Part shown: piece by piece, positions 1 to 5,945 of the stretch | Layout of the letters: the number at the start of each line of letters is the position of its first letter | How positions within the stretch are numbered: position 1 is the first letter of the stretch | Origin: an uncultured Collinsella sp. | Lineage (GTDB): Bacteria > Actinomycetota > Coriobacteriia > Coriobacteriales > Coriobacteriaceae | DNA: 6,075 nucleotides | Assembly (NCBI GenBank): GCA_900549135.1 | Contig: URNI01000111.1 | Location: 1-6,075, forward strand | Reading direction: 5' to 3' | Program-made: the position numbers and the translations under genes | Notes under the pieces: generated by a model | Told to the model about the DNA's origin: nothing | Databases searched by the model: none | Seen by the model: only the letters and a program-made list of their open reading frames with translations

Positions 1-3
1 CTG

Positions 4-40
4 CGCAAGACGAAGGCCACATTAAGTGGCCTTCTTTGCG
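4..40. terminator. Hairpin terminator of an upstream gene, possibly bidirectional
   Basis: A perfect 9-bp stem GAAGGCCAC (12-20) / GTGGCCTTC (26-34) encloses the loop ATTAA. With a small bulge the stem can extend to CGCAA (4-8) / TTGCG (36-40). The T-run after the stem is short (TTT), so it is a moderate intrinsic terminator on the + strand. The gene it would serve lies left of the window. The stem shares the GAAGGCC/GGCCTTC arms with the next terminator at 136-162. Confidence 0.6.
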
Positions 41-91
41 TGCGGAACTCGCGATCAATCAAATATATTGCGGGCGCGAGGCCCACTCGGG

Positions 92-115
92 TCCAGAGTG
101 CCACAATCCAGAGTG
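92..115. repeat. Short direct repeat TCCAGAGTG x2
   Basis: TCCAGAGTG occurs at 92-100 and again at 107-115. Both copies can compete for pairing with CCACTC at 83-88: GAGTG at 96-100, or GAGTGG at 111-116. No reading frame of note covers 41-135. A lone TATATT (64-69) is the only promoter-like element seen there. The role of this stretch is unknown. Confidence 0.35.
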
Positions 116-135
116 GTGTCTGAATAAAAGAAAGT

Positions 136-162
136 GAAGGCCCCTTTCGGGGCCTTCTTTTT
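136..162. terminator. Bidirectional intrinsic terminator between murB and the left neighbour
   Basis: A 9-bp GC-rich stem GAAGGCCCC (136-144) / GGGGCCTTC (149-157) closes a TTTC loop and is followed by TTTTT (158-162) on the + strand. Read from the minus strand it begins four bases after the murB stop codon and is followed by ACTTTCTTTT, so it can end murB transcription as well as rightward transcription. The murB stop codon (161-163, minus) overlaps the + strand T-tract, a compact arrangement. Confidence 0.85.
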
Positions 163-1123
163 ATAAAAATTCGCCGACTCGGTGGACTTCGGGTTGTAGG
201 TCTACGCCGAATTGGTCTTTGACAGTTGCTTGGATGTGGCGGATGAGTTCGTCGACGTCGGCGGCGGTGGCGTGGTCGGCGTTGACGATGAAGCCGCAGT
301 GTTTTTCGCTCACCTGGGCGCCGCCGACGGCGTGGCCGCGCAGGCCGGCGTCCATGATGAGCTTGCCGGCAAAGTAGCCCTCGGGGCGCTTGAAGGTGGA
401 GCCGGCGCTCGGCATGTCGAGCGGCTGCTTGTCCTCGCGGCGCTGGCGGTAGTTGTCCATGTCGGCCTTGATCATCGCGGCGTTGCCCGGGGCGAGGTTG
501 AAGGTTGCCGAGAGCACGATAAAGCCGTCGTCGGCAATGCGACTCTTGCGGTAACCCAGGTTGAGCTCATCGACATCGAACTCAATGATATTGCCGCTGC
601 CGCGGGTGCCATCGTCGAGGACGCGTGCGGGCTTGTAGACCCGTACGGACTCCAGCACGTCGGCCATGCAGGCACCATAGGCACCGGCGTTCATGTAGCA
701 GGCGCCGCCGACCGATCCGGGGATACCCGAGATGGGCTCCATACCGGTGAGACCGGCCTCGGCTGCCGCCGCGGCGACGTCAGAAAGCAAGGCGCCGGCT
801 GCCGCCGTGACGTGCGTGCCGTTGACGGTGATGTTGGAGAGACCTTCGCCCAGCGCTACGACGACGCCGCGGATGCCCTTGTCGCCGACGAGTAGGTCGG
901 AGCCGTTGCCCACGATGGTGAGGGGCAGGTCGCAGCGATAGCAGGTATCGAGCGTGGCGACGAGGCCCTGCTCGGTATCGGGCGTGACAAAGACGTCGGC
1001 CGGGCCGCCGATCTTAAACGTGGTGTGCTCGCGCATGGGCTCGCTCATCAGTACGTTGTCCTCGCCGGCAACGCCAGCAAGCGCGCACAGCAGGTCCTCG
1101 TTAAAAAAAACGTTTTCGTGCAT
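161..1123 (-). CDS. murB: UDP-N-acetylenolpyruvoylglucosamine reductase (MurB)
   Basis: Cytoplasmic FAD enzyme that uses NADPH to reduce UDP-GlcNAc-enolpyruvate to UDP-MurNAc, the second committed step of peptidoglycan precursor synthesis. Numbering from the chosen ATG (320 residues), the FAD-domain motifs HTTFKIGGPAD (about 33-43), GNGSDLLV (72-79) and SGIPGSVGGA (132-141) are clear. YRKSR (191-195) follows, then GSTFKRP (241-247), whose Ser is the expected proton donor, and the C-terminal EVHR (312-315) carries the catalytic Glu. The short form, without the long insertion of E. coli MurB, fits the type found in Gram-positives. A longer frame opens at a TTG (1168), but the ATG at 1123 is preferred: AAGGCGG lies 8 bases upstream, and the TTG falls in the apparent -10 element. 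Codons 5-7 contain a run of eight T. It is divergent from the LacI-family gene. Confidence 0.95.
   Translation of the reverse strand: MHENVFFNEDLLCALAGVAGEDNVLMSEPMREHTTFKIGGPADVFVTPDTEQGLVATLDTCYRCDLPLTIVGNGSDLLVGDKGIRGVVVALGEGLSNITVNGTHVTAAAGALLSDVAAAAAEAGLTGMEPISGIPGSVGGACYMNAGAYGACMADVLESVRVYKPARVLDDGTRGSGNIIEFDVDELNLGYRKSRIADDGFIVLSATFNLAPGNAAMIKADMDNYRQRREDKQPLDMPSAGSTFKRPEGYFAGKLIMDAGLRGHAVGGAQVSEKHCGFIVNADHATAADVDELIRHIQATVKDQFGVDLQPEVHRVGEFL
1107..1116. promoter_or_regulatory. CG-centred palindrome AAAACGTTTT inside the murB start region
   Basis: This is a perfect 10-bp palindrome with a central CG, the geometry of LacI/PurR-family operators, and it resembles the core of PurR boxes. 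It overlaps murB codons 4-7, so coding constraint plus the adjacent A8 run could produce it by chance. It lies about 200 bases upstream of the divergent LacI-family start. Binding is an inference. Confidence 0.3.
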
Positions 1124-1131
1124 ACTAATAG

Positions 1132-1138
1132 CCGCCTT
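1132..1138 (-). promoter_or_regulatory. murB ribosome binding site
   Basis: On the minus strand AAGGCGG stands 8 bases before the ATG at 1123. No comparably good site precedes the in-frame TTG at 1168, so this site decides the start. Confidence 0.6.
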
Positions 1139-1155
1139 TTGGTGGTCGTTGTCAT

Positions 1156-1165
1156 CAATCGATTG
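1156..1165. promoter_or_regulatory. Candidate LacI-family operator CAATCGATTG
   Basis: This is a perfect 10-bp palindrome with a central CG in the murB/LacI divergent intergenic region. Its right half reads GATTGCAA, equal to half of the ideal LacI-type site TTGCAATCGATTGCAA; the left half matches 5 of 8. It lies just downstream of the murB -10 element, over the expected transcription start, a position suited to repression. The neighbouring LacI-family protein, whose hinge helix would intercalate at a central CG, is the obvious candidate binder. Confidence 0.5.
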
Positions 1166-1166
1166 C

Positions 1167-1172
1167 AATATA
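1167..1172 (-). promoter_or_regulatory. Candidate murB -10 hexamer TATATT
   Basis: Read on the minus strand this is TATATT, 5 of 6 to the sigma-A consensus. It would place the transcript start near 1160 and give a leader of about 37 bases before the ATG at 1123. No convincing -35 hexamer is visible 16-18 bases upstream. Confidence 0.4.
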
Positions 1173-1265
1173 CCCCACCCGGACGGATTTGGTGCGCTGG
1201 CGGCGATAAAACAGCCGTCTACCGGATTGGTAAAGTGTTTATCACCGAGGTAGATGGGCAGTCGC

Positions 1266-1271
1266 TATACT
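1266..1271 (+). promoter_or_regulatory. Candidate -10 hexamer TATACT of the LacI-family gene
   Basis: TATACT matches the -10 consensus in 5 of 6 positions and stands 35 bases before the ATG at 1307. The -35 region at the proper spacing (about 1243-1248, CACCGA) is poor. An imperfect dyad GGTAAAGTG/TTTATCACC lies just upstream (about 1229-1246). Confidence 0.4.
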
Positions 1272-1306
1272 TTCAAGAGATTGCGCGTAAACCCGGAAGG
1301 AGCGAG

Positions 1307-2335
1307 ATGGCCAACAAAGTCACCCTCAAGCAGATCGCCCAGGAGGTGGGGCTTTCCCCCTCGTCGGTCTCGCTTGTTCTCAATAATCGGCCCTGTCGCA
1401 TCTCGGAAGAAAACCGCAAGCGCATCAAGGAGGTCGCGGCGCGCAACCACTATGTTCCTAACCAGATCGCGCGCAGCCTGGTCATGCGCGAGTCGCGTAC
1501 GCTGGGCCTTATCGTTCCCAATATCGAGAGCCGCTTTTTTGCCTCGCTCGCCGGCAGCTTGGAAAAGCGCTGCCGCGAGGACGGCTACGCGCTCTTTATT
1601 ACCAGCTCGGGCGGAAGCGCCGATGACGATCTTGAGCTGCTGCGCCAGCTGGTGACGCGCGGCGTCGACGGCGTCTTTCTGGTGGTGGGTGACGAGTTCT
1701 CCGACGACCGCGCCCTGCGCGAAGAAGTCAGCCATCTGCCCATCCCGGCGGTAATGGTCGACCGTGCCATTGAGGGACTCGAGTGCGACAAGGTGATGTT
1801 CGACCACGAGATGGGCGGCTACATGGCTACGCGGTATCTGATTGAGCAGGGTCATCGCCGCATCGCCTGTCTGGTTAACGCGCGTCGCTCCAATACGGGC
1901 CGCAAGCGACTCGCCGGTTACGAGCGCGCGCTGCGCGAGGTGGGACTGCCCATCGACGCGCGCCTGGAGTTTGAGAGCGAATATTACATCCCGAGCGCCT
2001 ACGAGGCCTCGGAGGCCGTGCTTGCAACCGATGCCACCGCCGTGTTTGCAAGCTCGGATAACATTGCCCTCGGTCTGCTCAAGCGCTTGCACGAGATGGG
2101 GAAGAGCATCCCAGGCGATATCTCGGTCGTAAGCTATGACAACTCGGCGGCCGACGTTCTCTTTGAGCCGGCGCTGACTGCGATTGAGCAGGATCCCGGC
2201 GTCCTTGCGGAGCATGCTTTTGCCTGCATGTCCAAGCGTCTTGCCGGTAGGGGCGGTAAGCGTGCCGAAGAGGTCGTTCTGGAACCGGCGCTTATCGTGA
2301 AGGGCAGTGTGCTTGATCTTACCGAATATAGCTAA
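1307..2335 (+). CDS. LacI-family transcriptional regulator
   Basis: Dimeric DNA-binding regulator of the LacI/GalR family, 342 residues, the usual length. The helix-turn-helix spans residues 6-26 (TLKQIAQEVGLSPSSVSLVLN). The hinge helix PNQIARSL (51-58) ends in the Leu that normally intercalates at the central CG of the operator. A periplasmic-binding-protein-like effector domain follows: TLGLIVPNIESRFF (65-78), GVDGVFLV (119-126), the region around GHRRIACL (182-189), VFASSDNIALGLL (246-258) and IPGDISVVSYDNS (268-280). The frame is open far upstream, but the ATG at 1307 has GGAAGGAG four bases before it and starts exactly where the family begins. The effector cannot be read from sequence; sugars or nucleobases are usual. 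It is divergent from murB with operator-like palindromes between them, so autoregulation or control of murB is possible. No sugar-use genes lie directly next to it. Confidence 0.93.
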   Translation: MANKVTLKQIAQEVGLSPSSVSLVLNNRPCRISEENRKRIKEVAARNHYVPNQIARSLVMRESRTLGLIVPNIESRFFASLAGSLEKRCREDGYALFITSSGGSADDDLELLRQLVTRGVDGVFLVVGDEFSDDRALREEVSHLPIPAVMVDRAIEGLECDKVMFDHEMGGYMATRYLIEQGHRRIACLVNARRSNTGRKRLAGYERALREVGLPIDARLEFESEYYIPSAYEASEAVLATDATAVFASSDNIALGLLKRLHEMGKSIPGDISVVSYDNSAADVLFEPALTAIEQDPGVLAEHAFACMSKRLAGRGGKRAEEVVLEPALIVKGSVLDLTEYS

Positions 2336-2389
2336 GCGCACTTGTTTGTTTGCATAGATTGCATGCGGAGTGTCCGCTATTTGCCGGCG

Positions 2390-2462
2390 GGGCCGGGGTG
2401 CCTGCCTTGTTTTGAAAAGTGGGCTCCGCGAACTTCTCAAAACAAGGCAGGCACCCCGGCCC
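2390..2462. repeat. Long near-perfect inverted repeat (REP/MITE-like or 3' UTR hairpin)
   Basis: The 26-bp arms 2390-2415 and 2437-2462 are exact reverse complements. The outer half of each arm carries GGGGTGCCTGCC or its complement, and the inner end is TTGTTTTGA/TCAAAACAA. After one mismatch (2416/2436) four more pairs (2417-2420/2432-2435) follow, leaving an 11-base loop. No T-run follows on either strand, so this is not a standard intrinsic terminator. It lies 54 bases after the LacI-family stop and before the promoter of the next gene. The unusual length and perfection suggest a dispersed palindromic repeat, or a hairpin that protects the upstream mRNA 3' end. Confidence 0.8.
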
Positions 2463-2537
2463 TCGTCCGTAAACTCTTCCGCTGGGCGAGCCATAGACGC
2501 CGCGTACCGATAGGGTAAGGCAGCGGCTTGAAATTGG

Positions 2538-2546
2538 TGCTATATT
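2538..2546 (+). promoter_or_regulatory. Extended -10 promoter TGCTATATT
   Basis: TGC followed by TATATT forms an extended -10 element, which can work without a good -35 hexamer; none is seen. The expected transcript start near 2553 gives a leader of about 30 bases to the ATG at 2584. This argues against the in-frame TTG at 2551 as the translation start. Confidence 0.5.
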
Positions 2547-2583
2547 CAGCTTGAGTTGTTTAATGCTAGTACGGGAGGCTGAT

Positions 2584-3072
2584 ATGGGGCTGTTCAAGAA
2601 GAAAAACCCGCAGGATGCCTTTGATCCCGATGTGTTTACCATCACGGATACGATTTTGGACCCGCCGCGGTTTACGTTTTTGCCGGCTATCTACCAGGAT
2701 GCCACGCGCCGCAAGTGGGCCGTGCATCAGCGCGGTGCAGAGCCTAAGATTTTTGACTATGCGGACGTGTTGCAGTGCGAAGTGGCCGAGGCGGGCGATC
2801 CGGAGGCCGAGGAAGTGGCCTCAAAACAGGAATTTGCCCAGCGTATCCTGGTAAATCCTGCCAAGGCGGCGAAAATAAACGCTGCCAAGCGTAATATGTG
2901 TCTTGGTATGGGCGTTGTTGTGGCGGTTCAGACGGGAAAAGACGAAGTTTCCAAATTAGAGATTCCCGTTATGACCGACGAAGTCAAACGCGATTCAAGT
3001 CTATATAAGTCGTATCGGAATGTCGCCGAGAAGATCAAGGCCGAATTTGATGCCATGGGAGGGCTGGCCTAA
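2584..3072 (+). CDS. Uncharacterised small cytoplasmic protein
   Basis: 162 residues with no signal peptide and no membrane segment. It begins MGLFKKKNPQDAF, a basic start common in small bacterial proteins. A mostly beta region around residues 17-75 includes IFDYADVLQCEV (about 56-67). A short hydrophobic stretch GMGVVVAV (about 108-115) follows, and a charged helical tail runs from about residue 130 (SSLYKSYRNVAEKIKAEF). The FDYxDIL-type strand recalls PH-like segments in DUF4428-type proteins, but this is only an impression; I do not recognise the family. The ATG at 2584 is chosen because GGGAGG (2573-2578) stands five bases upstream; the earlier in-frame ATG (2563) and TTG (2551) have no site. 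It lies 38 bases before the first GntR-family gene on the same strand and may share its transcript. Confidence 0.8.
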   Translation: MGLFKKKNPQDAFDPDVFTITDTILDPPRFTFLPAIYQDATRRKWAVHQRGAEPKIFDYADVLQCEVAEAGDPEAEEVASKQEFAQRILVNPAKAAKINAAKRNMCLGMGVVVAVQTGKDEVSKLEIPVMTDEVKRDSSLYKSYRNVAEKIKAEFDAMGGLA

Positions 3073-3110
3073 TTATGGCGGCATACGTTTCTGAATGAGG
3101 AGTCTGTGCA

Positions 3111-3878
3111 ATGGCAGGCGAATCTTATGCAATTCCCCCCAAGGATCGTGCTGTTGAGGGAATTCTTTGGTATATCCAGCACCACCAGCTTGCCGGCGGC
3201 GATCGACTGCCGGCCGAGCGTGTGCTGTGCGAAGAGATCGGCGTTTCGCGTACGGCGTTGCGCGCCGGTATCACGCGGCTCATCTCGTGTGGAACGCTCG
3301 AGAGCCGTCGCGGATCGGGTACGTATGTGTGTCCTCCCAAGCCGCTGAATATCTTCCAGGAAACGTATAACTTTTCCGATGCTGTGCGGACTGCCGGCCT
3401 GCACCCCTCTTCTCGTCTGGTTTCCACCGGGACCATCGAGGCGGATGAGGCGCTTGCCGACAAGCTTGGGGTGGCTGTGGGCGCTCCTTTACTCCGCATG
3501 CAGCGCATTCGACTTATAGAGGGCGAGCCGGCGTCAATCGAGACCGCTCACGTTAACCTGTCCCTGTGCCCCGCGCTTCCCGAGCACGATTTTGAGTGTG
3601 AGAGTCTTTACGATGTCTTGCTCAAAGAAGGTGGCGTGCGTGTTGAGCATGGACGTGAGCATATCTCCATCTCGCGTTTGAACGCCGAAGAGGCCGAGCT
3701 GCTCCAGCAAGAAGAGGGAACGCCGGTGTTCTATGAGAGCTCGATCGAATTTGATAAGGACATGCGCTTTGTGGAGCATTGCAAATCGGTGATTTTGCCC
3801 ACAAAGTTCCGCTTTGCCGATAACGGCAAAGAGAACGGCATGAGGAGCGTGGCAGGTGAACAATGGCTGAAACAGTAG
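3111..3878 (+). CDS. GntR-family (HutC subfamily) regulator with UTRA domain, copy 1
   Basis: 255 residues, typical of the HutC subfamily. The winged helix-turn-helix covers about residues 12-75, with LAGGDRLPAERVLCEEIGVSR (27-47) and the wing RRGSGTYV (66-73). A UTRA effector-binding domain fills about 88-236, with RMQRIRLIEGEPASIET (129-145) and SLYDVLLKEGG (165-175). UTRA domains usually bind phosphorylated sugars, amino sugars or related small molecules. The last 20 residues extend past the domain and overlap the next gene. GAGGAG (3097-3102) precedes the ATG by 8 bases. The gene begins 38 bases after the uncharacterised gene and overlaps the second regulator by 16 bases, which points to coupled translation. 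It differs clearly from the second regulator, so the pair is not a fresh duplication. Confidence 0.92.
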   Translation: MAGESYAIPPKDRAVEGILWYIQHHQLAGGDRLPAERVLCEEIGVSRTALRAGITRLISCGTLESRRGSGTYVCPPKPLNIFQETYNFSDAVRTAGLHPSSRLVSTGTIEADEALADKLGVAVGAPLLRMQRIRLIEGEPASIETAHVNLSLCPALPEHDFECESLYDVLLKEGGVRVEHGREHISISRLNAEEAELLQQEEGTPVFYESSIEFDKDMRFVEHCKSVILPTKFRFADNGKENGMRSVAGEQWLKQ

Positions 3879-4576
3879 ATGCCACCCCGGTTTATATGCG
3901 CATTCGACGCCGCATCGAGGAACGTATCGAGCGCGGTATATATCCCACGGGTTCCATGATTCCGTCCGAAAAAGACCTTGCCGAGGAATTTGGTACGACA
4001 CGCTTGACCATCCGAAGCGCTGTCGATGAGCTGGTTCGGCGCGGGCAGATTCGCCGTGTTCGGGGAAAAGGTGCCTTTGTGGCGCAGAAAGTACCTGCTT
4101 TTTTTGAACGCACGGTCGGTTTCCGTGAATCGGTCCGTGCTTCGGGCGGCGAGCCGTCCGTCCGTATTCTCGCGCGTTCCAAGCGTTATGCGGGGCCATA
4201 TTACGCCGACCTGTTTGGCATCGCCGAGGACGACCTGCTCTATTCCGTTCGACGCCTGAACTGCATAAACGGTAGCCCCGTATCGATTGAGACGGCGCTG
4301 ATTCCCTGCCTGCTGTTCCCAACCATCGAAGATATTGACGTGTCGGTCTTCAGTTTGTACGAGACCTATGAGATGCTGGGCCGAAAGCCAGTCATGGCAC
4401 AGGAAAAGCTCGATATCGAAGCGCTGGGCGCACGAGATGCCGGCCTCCTTGGACTGGGACAGGGCGATCTTGTTTTGCTTTTGGAATGCGTGAGCTATGA
4501 CGCGAGCGGTCAGGCTATCGAGTATGTAAAGTCCTTCAATCGTGGCGATACGGGCGGCTACACCTATACGTACTAG
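3863..4576 (+). CDS. GntR-family (HutC subfamily) regulator with UTRA domain, copy 2
   Basis: 237 residues, a standard HutC-subfamily length. The winged helix-turn-helix occupies about 9-74: PVYMRIRRRIEERIERGIY (9-27), IPSEKDLAEEFGTTRLTIR (33-51), wing RVRGKGAFVA (65-74). The UTRA domain follows (about 88-235), with RRLNCINGSPVSIETALIP (130-148) and SLYETYEMLG (164-173). The N-terminal half is closer to the family consensus than that of the preceding regulator. The start ATG lies inside the end of the upstream gene with AGGTGA (3854-3859) three bases before it; a stronger GAGGAG lies farther up (3842-3847), so translation probably depends on the upstream gene. It is followed by an AT-rich region with two operator-like palindromes in front of the SIS gene, and is therefore a likely regulator of that gene. 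The FrlR, NagR and TreR regulators belong to this subfamily; which effector is used here is not visible. Confidence 0.93.
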   Translation: MAETVDATPVYMRIRRRIEERIERGIYPTGSMIPSEKDLAEEFGTTRLTIRSAVDELVRRGQIRRVRGKGAFVAQKVPAFFERTVGFRESVRASGGEPSVRILARSKRYAGPYYADLFGIAEDDLLYSVRRLNCINGSPVSIETALIPCLLFPTIEDIDVSVFSLYETYEMLGRKPVMAQEKLDIEALGARDAGLLGLGQGDLVLLLECVSYDASGQAIEYVKSFNRGDTGGYTYTY

Positions 4577-4632
4577 CTGGTATTTTGTGAATAACGGCTG
4601 GGAAACTAACCAGTTTTGATCGTTGGGTCAGC

Positions 4633-4642
4633 TGTATATACA
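4633..4642. promoter_or_regulatory. Candidate HutC/TreR-type operator TGTATATACA
   Basis: This is a perfect 10-bp palindrome in the AT-rich region between the second GntR gene and the SIS gene. In context, CTGTATATACAA differs by one base from TTGTATATACAA, the operator I recall for the Bacillus TreR repressor, itself a HutC-subfamily protein. TATATA within it could also serve as a -10, which would suit repression by occlusion. Both encoded HutC proteins are candidate binders. Confidence 0.5.
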
Positions 4643-4729
4643 ACCTTACAGGGCTCAAAATCGACCGTTTGCCGATGGGGATAAATTAATCGACAAAGAG
4701 GTATCAAAAAGCCGTAACCTGTAACTGTG

Positions 4730-4748
4730 ATTGGTATCAAATACTAAT
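4730..4748. promoter_or_regulatory. Second operator-like palindrome next to the SIS gene
   Basis: The arms ATTGGTAT (4730-4737) and ATACTAAT (4741-4748) match in 7 of 8 positions around CAA, 21 bases before the ATG at 4770. GGTATCAAA, the core of its left part, also occurs at 4700-4708, exactly 33 bases (about three helical turns) upstream of the copy at 4733-4741. TACTAA (4742-4747) is the nearest -10-like hexamer to the gene and would be covered by a bound protein. The sequence differs from the palindrome at 4633-4642, so a different regulator may bind here. Confidence 0.45.
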
Positions 4749-4769
4749 GATTTGTTACGAGGTGAGACG

Positions 4770-5885
4770 ATGAAGATGCTCGATTACGTTCAGCTTGCCC
4801 ATGTGCGTATGGGGGAGAACCTCGAGCGTTCGTCTGAGCTGGTAGCGCAGCTCGTTGATATTTTCCAGTCCGGTTCTTTTGACGCGCTGCGCATCGTTGC
4901 TTCGGGTTCGTCGCGCCATGCCGCCGATTGCGCCCGCGATTACCTGCAAGATGCCCTGCAAATGCAGGTGTCCGTTGTGACGCCCGAGGCCTTCGTCGAT
5001 TTTGAACACACCTATCCGCAGCATGTGCTCAACATTGCCGTTTCGCAGAGTGGCTATTCGACCAATACGATTGCGGCGCTCGATTACATGCGCGCACACG
5101 ATATGGCTGCAGTTGCGCTCACGGCAAACGTCGAGGCACCCATCAAGGAACACGCTGACATCGTTCTTGACTACGGTGTGGGCGTCGAGTCGGTGGACTT
5201 TGTGACTCTGGGCGTCGAGGTGCTCGTTGAGTACCTGGTGCTCTTTGGTATTTACGGCGGTCAGGCGCGCGGAACGATTGACGCCAAGGGCGTTGCCCAG
5301 CGTCTTGACGACCTGCGTGAGGCTATCCAGGCCAATGCCGTGATGTGCAAGACCGCCGAGGCATATGTCCAAGACCACATGCTCGAGCTTTCTGAGCACA
5401 CGCCCGCCATGGTCGTCGGCAACGGCCCCAACTATGGCGTTGCCGAAGAGGCGGCCCTCAAGCTGAGCGAGACCATCAAGATTCCTGCCATGCATCACGA
5501 AGGCGAGGAGTTCGTCCACGGTCCCGAGATGCAGATCGTTCCGGGCTATCTGGTGTTTATCGTCGACGATCCGCAGGGGTCGGAGCGTCTTGCGAATATC
5601 GCTGATGCGCTATCGAACGTTACGACAAAAACGGTGCTGCTCACGGCCCATCCCAAGGGTAGGGCTCACGAGGTTGCGGTGCCTCAGGTGGCTCCGCTGC
5701 TCAGCGCAATTCCCAATCTTGTGTTCTTCCAGACGATTGCGGCCATGATAGCCGAGCGTCTGAAGTCATGGGACGTGCACCCGTATCTTGATGCCGTCTC
5801 CAAGCAAATGGAGGTCAAGGCAGAGGGCTACGAAGAGTCAGTCAATGCGCTTAAGGCCAAAGCGGCCGAGTGTTACGGAATGTAA
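4770..5885 (+). CDS. Double-SIS-domain sugar-phosphate isomerase/deglycase (GlmS C-domain/FrlB/AgaS-like)
   Basis: 371 residues with two SIS (sugar isomerase) domains and no glutaminase domain, so it is not a full GlmS (about 600 residues). First SIS: IVASGSSRHAA (42-52) and VSQSGYSTNT (91-100), phosphosugar-binding Ser-rich loops. Second SIS: VVGNGPNYG (215-223), AALKLSE (228-234) and EEFVHGPE (246-253). Glu234 and His250 are 16 residues apart, the same spacing as the catalytic Glu/His of GlmS (488/504) and of the FraB deglycase. Lys231 fits GlmS Lys485, and Lys345 in DAVSKQMEV aligns with the ring-opening Lys603. It should act in the cytoplasm on a phosphorylated ketosamine or amino sugar. 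GAGGTGA lies four bases before the ATG; the in-frame TTG at 4731 lacks a site. No terminator separates it from the following gene. Isomerase versus deglycase cannot be settled from sequence. Confidence 0.88.
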   Translation: MKMLDYVQLAHVRMGENLERSSELVAQLVDIFQSGSFDALRIVASGSSRHAADCARDYLQDALQMQVSVVTPEAFVDFEHTYPQHVLNIAVSQSGYSTNTIAALDYMRAHDMAAVALTANVEAPIKEHADIVLDYGVGVESVDFVTLGVEVLVEYLVLFGIYGGQARGTIDAKGVAQRLDDLREAIQANAVMCKTAEAYVQDHMLELSEHTPAMVVGNGPNYGVAEEAALKLSETIKIPAMHHEGEEFVHGPEMQIVPGYLVFIVDDPQGSERLANIADALSNVTTKTVLLTAHPKGRAHEVAVPQVAPLLSAIPNLVFFQTIAAMIAERLKSWDVHPYLDAVSKQMEVKAEGYEESVNALKAKAAECYGM

Positions 5886-5945
5886 GCGGGTTTTGATGCC
5901 CGTTGGCATGGGGGATGTGGAAACAACCCCAGAAAGGAGAGACAA

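Noticed and set aside
212..895. Long open frame on the + strand opposite murB (227 residues)
   Set aside because: It is an antisense shadow of murB caused by GC-rich codon bias, Ala/Val/Gly-rich with no family signature.
1124..1168. Fifteen-residue N-terminal extension of MurB from a TTG start at 1168
   Set aside because: The TTG lies in the likely -10 element, has no good ribosome site, and the extension is not like other MurB N-termini; the ATG at 1123 has AAGGCGG at good spacing.
1025..1306. 94-residue N-terminal extension of the LacI-family protein
   Set aside because: It overlaps the start of murB and the divergent promoter region; the family begins exactly at the ATG at 1307, which has GGAAGGAG before it.
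2390..2462. Long inverted repeat as an ordinary intrinsic terminator
   Set aside because: No T-run follows the stem on either strand and the arms are far longer than usual.
1265..2494. 409-residue open frame on the minus strand opposite the LacI-family gene
   Set aside because: It is a shadow of a well-supported gene, with no recognisable domain, and it runs through the long inverted repeat.
3534..4322. 262-residue minus-strand frame across both GntR-family genes
   Set aside because: It is antisense to two clear regulator genes with conserved domains and shows no domain of its own.
4598..4617. Weak hairpin CTGG/CCAG followed by TTTT as a terminator of the GntR pair
   Set aside because: The stem has only four pairs with a long AT-rich loop; too weak to list as a terminator.
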